Both the position numbers and the translations under genes were made by a program. From Gnetum montanum (Eukaryota; Streptophyta; Gnetopsida; Gnetales; Gnetaceae), in the NCBI GenBank assembly GCA_015680685.1, contig MNCI01021017.1, positions 159,477-223,476 of the forward strand: a stretch of 64,000 nt of DNA, written 5' to 3'. The notes below the pieces were generated by a model that worked only from the letters and a program-made list of their open reading frames with translations, made no database searches and had not been told where the DNA came from. This document shows positions 56,540 through 64,000 of this stretch, piece after piece. Numbering within the stretch: position 1 is the first letter of the stretch; each line of letters begins with the position of its first letter.

Positions 56540-58261
56540 GCAAAGATCAAGGATTACTAAGGTTGTATTTTTTATCATTAATCAATTTATACCTTAATCG
56601 TTACCTTAGTTCATTAAGTTCTTAATTCATATGACTGCAGAGTTAGAAAAATTTTCAAGAAAAATCCCCAAAAAGTGTCTATCATATTTTACAACTCTTC
56701 ACAATTAGTTCCTTTTGCCTTATGTGTGGCTTATAATGATGGTTATGGTTCTTTAGGTGAAACAATTTAGGTTTTTGGCATTGATACAATTGATTTTTCA
56801 TGATAACGCTTAAATTTTTTAACACTCTTACCCTTATAGTACGTTCAGGGTGATAGAAAATTTTCATCAATTGAAACTAGTTTCACACGCAATCACCCCT
56901 CCCTCCATGACTATCTTTGAACACTTTAAGTTTAGGTAGGTTCAAATGACATAAAAATTGAAGCATTTGGGAGCTAAATATTGCAAGTGAAAAATGAGTG
57001 CATAGAGCTTTGAGTCACAAGAGAAAATTTAAACAACTCCCCTAGTAGCAAATGATGAAAATGAAGTTTGAGCACTGCAAGGGTGATATATATAGGATTT
57101 ATATGACCTGATGTCAGGTACACGACATTGTGTTGGACCTAACATCAAGTACATGATGTTAGGATACATGAATTTTTACTGAATGGGGTAGCTAAGCATA
57201 GAAACTAAAGCTCTATGATTTTTTGGCAGGTCTAAGGTTAGGTCCATAGTTATAGGTGAGTGAAAAATTAGTTTGAGGTACCAGAAGTGTAATAAGGTGG
57301 AGTCATCGATGTGAAAAGCACTAGAACGAGCAAGAAAAAGGGCATTGAAATCAAAGTTGTGGATGGATCGCATGATATGGAATGGGAAAAAAAAATATAA
57401 TAATTGATCTCTTGGAGGCTGAAGAATGATGTGGTTGTGTTAAATAAGTACAAGTCACAAAAAGTTACACAAGTGGATCCTCCCCAAAGCAAGCTCCAAC
57501 CTATGATGCCCTTATGTAATCCCACCTAAAAATGTCCATAGGCACTAAAGGGGTTGAATGCAATGGATACCTATGAAACAAAGCACACATGTTAAAACCA
57601 CCAATCTGAGATAATAACTCTATGTTACACAAAACCACAAGTTATGATCACTCAGACAACAAGATAAGATGGATTGTAGAAAGGATTACATAAATCGGGA
57701 CATGAGGTGTCTTGCCATGGTAATAATGAAACCTTGTGTGTTATTAATGGTTAAATAATCATGAGTCCTTCTTTCCAAGATTCAAACCAAGTCCACACCA
57801 CACTACGATGACATCACATCATTTCATCCCATCAACAAACAACCATACATCACTTGGTGTTTTGTACAAGGAAGGAGCTTTTTGATGGCACACATTTTTC
57901 CTCTTTTCACTTTCTTATTTTTTTTTCAATTATGAGAAGCCACCAACCTTTAGGCATGGGTACATGTCTTTCTAGTGGAACTCATAGAAGTTTATTCAGT
58001 GTCATTTAAGGTTACTATTTACTCCCATTTTTTGTTAAATTTACAAGGATATGGTTACAACCTTAGCAACATGATAGAACATAAAAAAGTGACCAAAGGG
58101 AATCCACAAATACCCTTAATGTCACACCCTTCACATTCCACCTAGGTTCTACATTCTTCTGTCTAGACATAATGATTATAGATATATTATTAAATTAGAT
58201 TATGGAAAATATTATCATTATGACTAGGGCAAGAACCTCTTATTAATGGAATGAGTGGATG
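56540..58261 (-). mobile_element. Left (3') LTR of gag-only element II, truncated
   Basis: Aligns with 6540-8290 of LTR I (ACAAGTGGATCCTCC, GGACATGAGGTGTC and others). Contains a TATATATAGG block (~57090) and U3 words GACCTGATGTCAGG and CTAACATCA. The R-U5 part expected to the left is missing. Ends at the undetermined base 58262. Confidence 0.6.
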
Positions 58262-58262
58262 N

Positions 58263-58411
58263 TCCACAAGGTAATTATAGACAGTCCCACAACTGATTGT
58301 ACCATCATGTAGGAACTTATGACTAGCCTCAACACAGTCATCACCTGAAATGGCAACAGCCATAGTTGTGGGAAAGGCCACCACCAAATGAGCCCTATCC
58401 TTCCTATCTGA
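58263..58411. repeat. Left arm of an exact 149-bp inverted repeat
   Basis: Exact reverse complement of 59009-59157, bordered on its left by the N at 58262. Interpreted as overlap of contig ends joined in the wrong orientation. Confidence 0.95.
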
Positions 58412-59007
58412 TGGAATCGCATGAAATTATGTTCAACACCTTGTTTTTCCAACTAGTTCTACATCCTCTACTTCAAATTGTCACTACCACTCTCCCAAGT
58501 ACCATCAACCCATGACATCCCCTGAAGGATCACCACCTTGTGCCTCTTACCATTCATCCTACCCACTATGTTCTCATACTCCACTTCATTATATGCCACC
58601 ACCAAGGACACAGGAAGGTTTTACACCACAATATCAACAAATGAATGTGCATAGACATGTTGATACCAATGAGTCTCAACTACAACATAGGAAACATTAT
58701 TTCTAAAGGAAAGGCTGTAAGCTAAAGTAGACCGTGCATGCACCCACCATATCATCTAATCTAGCGTAATGCCAATCTGGTGCACCTCCTTCCTTGTCTA
58801 AATCAATGTCCTCTGATAATACACAAGGGTCATCATCCATCATTACTCAAATTCCAAACCCAACCAATGAATCTACCAATGTGGGGAGACAAATAAATCC
58901 ATGCATATCATATCATGCTCAAGGATGCAATCATGGGCTAAACATCCATAACATTAACAGACCTTATACCTTGATCCACCATACATATAACAATCAAGTG
59001 TGTGATC
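58412..59007 (+). pseudogene. Misoriented C-terminal part of gag II
   Basis: Plus-strand proline-rich frame (HYHSPKYHQPMTSPEGS, 58512-58706) matching the tail of gag I (HYHSPQYYQPI). At DNA level, TTCAACACCTTGTTTTTCC here matches TTCAACATCTTGTTTCTCC on the minus strand of element I. The rest of gag II is on the minus strand, so this block is inverted relative to its own gene. Confidence 0.85.
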
Positions 59008-59008
59008 N

Positions 59009-59157
59009 TCAGATAGGAAGGATAGGGCTCATTTGGTGGTGGCCTTTCCCACAACTATGGCTGTTGCCATTTCAGGTGATGACTGTGTTGAGGCTAGTCA
59101 TAAGTTCCTACATGATGGTACAATCAGTTGTGGGACTGTCTATAATTACCTTGTGGA
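59009..59157. repeat. Right arm of the 149-bp inverted repeat
   Basis: Preceded by the N at 59008. Its right edge runs without a break into the gag II zinc-knuckle region, so this arm is probably in its true place. Confidence 0.95.
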
Positions 59158-60694
59158 AGAGAAAATCTTCTAGGAATGTGCTTTTGCACAAACTTTGAAT
59201 TTAAGGCACCTATCCAATACTCCTGTAGATGCAACAAGACTGGGAAATGACCCTTCAAATGGTCATATATGCAAATGTTGCATCCATTATCTTTGTCTAT
59301 GGTTGAGTCTATAACCTCATTTTCTTTAGCCATTTTTCTCATTTTCCAAAAAGTGTTCCTAGCTATTTATTGGTTCTGCATCCTTTGTTTAGTGTGATTA
59401 CTTAGCTTGTTTTGCATGGTTCTCTCCTCGACCATCTTAACAAGAGTTGTAACATTTCTATACATCCACTTGGACATCCTATTAAACTTTGCTTCTAGTT
59501 CATTAATAAACTCTTGTATAGGTAAGGTTTTTTGTGAACTCACCTTATTGAGAGCGGTTTCGTTCTCCTTACCATAGATCTAGACCTGCTTCTATTAAAG
59601 AGTTGGATCCCATTGATATTTTTCAACATTCTCCCATTTGCATATCTCTCCATCTTCTTTTGCCACATGCTTGATTAGCGCTTTGATTTGATGGGCTTGG
59701 AGCTCTTAGGGCATACTGTTGGCGACCGTTTGGGACGCGACCGCCAACGAGTGTCCTCGAACAGGATTTAGGTGCCCGCTGGTCTCTGGCTACACCAAGG
59801 CCCAGATACCTCCAAATAACTCAGTAGTTAATGTGAGTATGTGTGTGTGCTGTTGCGGCGTGCGGTTGTGTGCAATGTAACGATTGCGTGTNGGTACTTC
59901 TCATTGAAAAGTTCTAGCATTGTAGACCATCATCAGATTGAATTTGGTCTCAACAATCTATACCACACTTTGGCTCTATCAATTCATGTCCTAGGAAAGA
60001 GCTTAAGCTTTTTCCATCCCCTTTCAATATTGTAGATAGCACAAGCATAATGGAAGGCTTGTAAATGATGTTGTGGGTTTGAATCATAGTCTCTTACAAA
60101 TTTAGAAATATTATTCATGTCAATATTAGTTAGGAAACTATTTTTGCTATGCCTACAAGATATCTTTACTATCTCTATGATCTACATTAGGCTCTTAGTG
60201 GCCAGCAAGGGTTCATCATCCTCAAATAGGTTGTGATTGAAATTTCTATCTCTATTCTTTTGATTGTGATGATACTATCTATGTTCATGGTGATGTCTTT
60301 GATTTTTCCCATGGGTTTAATTTTGGTTTTTAGTTTTCCCTTTTAGTGGAGCCTTATCTCCATACCTACGTTCATCTTTGTTAGAACTAGATGTTGAAGG
60401 GAAAGAGGAAGATGAAGAACTAGAAGAGTTGCCATTGCTTCTATGGTGTTCTTTGGGATCCCTTGATTTATCATTTCTAGGTTTTAAGGAGGTCTTAGGC
60501 CTTGAGGCCTCCCCAAGTTTAGGACTTACATCATCTCTTCCAAGATTTTCTACCTTAGGTGAATGTAGTCTTTGAGTGTCGTCAAGGTTCATGATCATAA
60601 GAAACCTGTGCATAAAGTTGGTTACTCCAATTTTCTTCTTCATACATCTCATTATTTCTCCAATGAATGTATTTGCTATATAGTGCATAGTCAC
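59158..60694 (-). pseudogene. gag: gag pseudogene of element II
   Basis: N-terminal part 60694-60317 contains an eight-Ser run. The Gag domain follows: NLFEDDEPLLATKSLM, YDSNPQHHLQAFHYAC, KKLKLFPRT and AKVWYRLLRPN (60240-59895). The zinc knuckle CNICIYDHLKGH (~59290) lacks its last Cys (Phe instead). Between, about 290 bp of expected Gag sequence is replaced by 59714-59891. Several stops. The tail continues in the inverted block 58412-59007. As in element I, no pol follows. Confidence 0.8.
59714..59891. other. GC-rich segment unrelated to the surrounding gag
   Basis: About 178 bp, clearly more GC-rich than its surroundings, ending at an N (59892). Begins TGTTGGCGACCG and contains GTTGGCG / CGCCAAC as an inverted repeat. 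Contains no Gag coding similarity. A foreign fragment placed at a gap, or a small insertion accompanied by deletion. Confidence 0.75.
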
Positions 60695-60818
60695 TTCCTT
60701 GTGGAAGAGACATTGTTATTAGTTTATGATGTGTGTGAGCTAAGAGTTTCTAAAAGATATATCGTTAATATCTTTACAACAATTATGTATAATATAACTA
60801 ATCTAGATACCTAGCACC

Positions 60819-60837
60819 ATCCCTAGCAACAGTGCCA
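60819..60837 (-). promoter_or_regulatory. Primer-binding site of element II, tRNA-Asp type
   Basis: Minus strand TGGCACTGTTGCTAGGGAT, 15 of 19 matches to the tRNA-Asp-type site; all four differences are transitions. One base from the LTR end at 60839. Confidence 0.85.
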
Positions 60838-60838
60838 A

Positions 60839-63150
60839 TGATGAACAATGAGGTACCCCTACACTCAACCATACAAATCACAAGAATTCATGCACAATCC
60901 AGTTGAATTCCATGGATGGGACTAGTTGTGATATCTAGATCATTATGCTCTTATCGCAGTTCATTGTCTTCCCACTTGGACTAGTGGTAGCTTCATCATG
61001 TATGGTTTAGTCCAAAGTGAGTCATATGATGTAGTCTAATTCTACTTTTGCACCTAATGATGATAAAGAGATGAATCAATTAAGCTACTACATAATGGAA
61101 AGTGAAATCCAACTAGCCTACATGTGATGGGTATCTACTCTTAATCATTTGTATATGTCTTGGACTTCATGAGACTACTTCTGGGATTGCCAAGTGTATG
61201 TCACTAGGTGTGCCAAACAATACACTACTAGATTACCAAGTTTTTACACTTAAATGCTCATGATTAAGGCATACACATTCCACTTAATAAAAAGAACAAT
61301 AAATAGTGATAAATGGAAACATTTAACTAAATAAAATAGTAAATAATTAATAATTAAAAATAATAATAATCTAAGTGGATGCTGCAATGATGGGAGTAAT
61401 CTCAATCTTTATTGCCAGTCATGTAACATGTCCAAGTACTTCACACTCTAACAAAGGTGTCATACAATTACAAACATCACACTGTGTGCATGCATTGGGA
61501 ATAACAGGACTCTAGGAAAGACTATCAAAAACTGAAAAATAAAACTATCTTTTCAATTTTCTACCTCCTATCTCAACCAAGCACCCAAGTGCTGTATTTA
61601 TAGGTGAGCCCACAAGAGATGACATCGGATATTTGACATTACTTTTTGGCTTCGACATTAGGGCTCTACTATTAGGTATCTAACATCAGGGCCTAACAAA
61701 TTGATGACTCATAAGGCTATTACATCATTTTGAATTGCACTTATGATTCTTCTTAACATTGTCCTTATACATAGGCTTGTTATGGTTATTTTCTATCATC
61801 TCTGCTTCCTCTTCCTCTAGCATGCTCTCTTCTTTTTCTTTTCTTGTGTGGTTATGAGGGTCTTCTAACTTCAAGAACTCACTTGGGTAGCATCTATAAT
61901 CACCAAAGATCGATTGTTAGTCTTCCAAAGATTTTTCATCATGACTTTCTCTAATCCTTTAGATTTTAATCAAAACTAGAAAAATATGGTATTCAAGGTA
62001 TAAGGAAATTATGAAATATTTTTCCCTACACTCTAAGGTAACTATTAAGTCCATTTAGTTCATTAAATTTTACTATTTTATGTTGATTACCTTAGTGTAC
62101 TTAAAAATCATGTGTTAGAAATTTTTTCAAATTTTACTCTTATGGTTACCCATGATAAAAAGCTCAAATCTAAAAGCTCAAAGGTTTTTGAATTGCTCAA
62201 ATAAAGCTTTAAAATTATAAGCTATGGAGCTTAGAAATCTCTAGGCTTTGGAAATAGTAAAAATACCTCATACATTTAAACTAAAATGTGAAAACTTGGC
62301 CTAGGAACATTGCATATACATATTAGTAAGGCTAATACTCTTGGTGCCAATGATATCATAGCTACGATATCACAAATTGAAAATTTTAATGTTTACTTAT
62401 TCTAGATCCAAAAATTTATCATTTTCTCTCATTTTGAATGTTTCAAGACTTCTTGAGAAATGTTGAACTAGAGAATAGGTGTAATCTATGGTTGGGATAA
62501 TTAAATATGATCAAACTGGTGATAATAATATTCATATTTAGTCACAAATTGGGAGATTAAAAAATTTATGAAATAACAAAAAAAATCTTAATGAGAAGAA
62601 TGGTTCACAATAATACATAAAAATAGGTGATCCACTCAAGATGTTTAGGATAGTGTAGTATTGATTTTTGGACATTATCCCTATGAATTATACAAGTGGA
62701 TCCTCCTCATAGAAAACTCCTACTCTTAATACCCTTATATAATCATCCACATAAACATCTATAGGTACTTAAGGAATTGAATGTGGATCATATCTTTGTT
62801 CCAATACACACATGCAACTACTAAGGCTAGAATCCTTATTAGGCTACAAAAATCCATTAAATCCATAATCGTACATCACAATGTAATGAAATGAAGTCAA
62901 AATGGATTGTAGAAATGGGACATGATGTGCCTTACCATAGTTGGAATAGNGGGATTGTAGAAATGGGACATGATGTGCCTTACCATAGTTGGAATAGATA
63001 CTTGGTGTGGATCATGATTAAGAATGATCACCATGTCCATCTGTTAAGATTCTAAACCAAGTTCTTATCTCTTGCAGTGGTAGTGCATTGCATTATCTTA
63101 GGCCCACCACTATGAGACCAACTCATCAACCATGTTGAAATAACATCACA
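60839..63150 (-). mobile_element. Right (5') LTR of element II
   Basis: Starts TGATGAACAATGAGG; R-U5 matches LTR I. TATA box CTATAAATA on the minus strand (61595-61603). U3 words GACATCGG, CGACATTAGG and CTAACATCAGG (61618-61690). A second U3 block ends near 62340-62370 with GATATCATAGCTACGATATC. The outer part (62640-63150) matches 7400-7800. The far end is missing beyond ~63150, where a plus-strand LTR begins. Confidence 0.65.
62904..62997. repeat. 46-bp direct duplication around one N
   Basis: 62904-62949 and 62952-62997 are identical, separated by N (62950) and one G. Overlapping contig ends that were not merged. Confidence 0.95.
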
Positions 63151-63199
63151 TAATTAAGAAAATATTGGAAAATGTGCATTAGAATCATTAGAAATAATT

Positions 63200-64000
63200 A
63201 ATTATTCATTAGTTTTCATATATGATGGGATGCGATATCACATGGGTTGCGATATCGTGTACACAATATCACGTCTGTAGCGATATCGCATCCCATGCGA
63301 TATAGCGTCGTCCCCCACGATATTGCGTACGCGATATCGCGGTGCACCATCAAATCTATAAATAAGAGGCAGCTCTCCCTTGTTTCAATTCTAGGCCTAG
63401 ACCGTAGCGAAACTCTGGTAGTTTGATCCCTCTAGAGATAGAATATTTTCCATGTGCTCACAGTAGGAGCTCCAAAGTGAACGGATCTTTATTCAAGCAA
63501 ATATTGTACCTGAACACATGTTTGTGTACGACAATAAAGACAAACTTCTTGGATAAACCTTGCAGTGCATGGAATAGGCTAAATAGGATTTTATTTAATG
63601 TCATTTATTTTTTATCATTTAAATGATTTATTAGCGATTAAATCTCTCTCAACCCTTCTCTCCTAGTTAAGTACCTTAGTACGACCGCTTCGAGCACGTG
63701 CGTTACGCTTGGTGATCCCAGCAACGATTAGCATTTGGTAACCAAGGTTGCATTGGTTCAGGGTGTGAATGGTAAGTGGGAATGGATGCTAATGCTAGTT
63801 TAATTAAGGCTTAGTTAGTTAGTTAAAGTTAGTTAATTAGTCTCTTTACCCTTCACCTTATCAGCATAGGCGATAAAATAGAAAAGATATAAAAATCACA
63901 TACCTCAGACTTACTTAACCATACACCATGACAAATACAAGTAAGTCTAGGAAGATAATGAATGATTAACCTTAAGTGTTCCATGAAGCGTGTAGGCACT
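63200..64000 (+). mobile_element. Left part of a plus-strand LTR with GATATCGC palindromes
   Basis: U3 palindromes (63226-63340), TATA box CTATAAATA at 63356-63364, AATAAAG-type signal near 63532, then R-U5 matching 1-340 of the window. LTR start not determined (between 63150 and 63226). Continues beyond the window. Confidence 0.75.
63226..63340. repeat. U3 palindrome cluster, word GCGATATCGC
   Basis: GCGATATCGC occurs exactly at 63280-63289 and 63331-63340, with GATATC variants between. TGGGATGCGATATC (63226-63239) is the perfect inverse of GATATCGCATCCCA (63282-63295), a 14-bp-arm inverted repeat. Confidence 0.95.

Noticed and set aside
58190-59198. Duplicated small gene on opposite strands
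   Set aside because: The two frames are the two arms of the 149-bp assembly-derived inverted repeat.

Overview
This is nuclear DNA of a vascular plant with a large, transposon-rich genome. The retroelement clades (Tat- and Athila-type Ty3/gypsy with plant-style primer-binding sites, plus an L1-type LINE) are plant clades. The low GC, the density of C-to-T-type stop codons and the nesting of old copies fit a gymnosperm- or fern-like genome, but I cannot name the species. I see no host gene, tRNA or rRNA. Everything recognisable is mobile-element sequence, almost all of it decayed, and the rest is tandem repeat or unassigned AT-rich spacer.

Layout. 1-418: right half of a plus-strand LTR cutting into a minus-strand pol pseudogene (419-1934). 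Behind that pol lie a short leader, a primer-binding site, a TATA box and a very long U3 built of ~185-bp repeats (about 2.2-5.7 kb). 5817-11400: gag-only element I (minus strand) with an LTR on each side. 12.4-19.06 kb: element V (minus), with LTR, polypurine tract (PPT), hairpin array, integrase, RNase H and a broken reverse transcriptase (RT). 19076-29431: element IV (plus), with two 1766-bp LTR copies around gag and protease but no RT or integrase. 30-34.8 kb: tandem repeats and unassigned sequence. 34.86-36.45 kb: LINE remnant. 36.47-47 kb: minus-strand gag fragment, an LTR interrupted by a decayed non-retroviral coding region, then Athila-like pol (VII). 46.8-54.2 kb: long ~185-bp array, TATA box and plus-strand pol VI, followed by its PPT and 3' LTR (55155 on). 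56.5-63.15 kb: gag-only element II (minus), with assembly errors. 63.2-64 kb: left part of another plus-strand LTR.

How the parts relate. Three kinds of element coexist: gag-only or gag-protease elements (I, II, IV), elements whose pol starts almost directly after the leader with no gag (419-1934 and VI), and more conventional pol elements (V, VII). IV, V and VI share the same PPT and LTR start. I, II and the 37-43 kb LTR share an LTR family and a tRNA-Asp-like primer site, and VII abuts that LTR family. This looks like non-autonomous and autonomous partners, but all visible copies are dead.

The most unusual signal is structural. Nearly every LTR U3 carries spaced inverted repeats upstream of the TATA box. 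The stem sequence is shared within a copy but differs between copies, with both arms changed together. A second 30-bp hairpin array before the PPT also shows compensatory arm changes, and the PPT itself sits in a hairpin conserved in three elements with compensatory base pairs. I know of no description of these, but could not search. Several single-N positions mark assembly joins; at least one join has inverted part of a gag gene.
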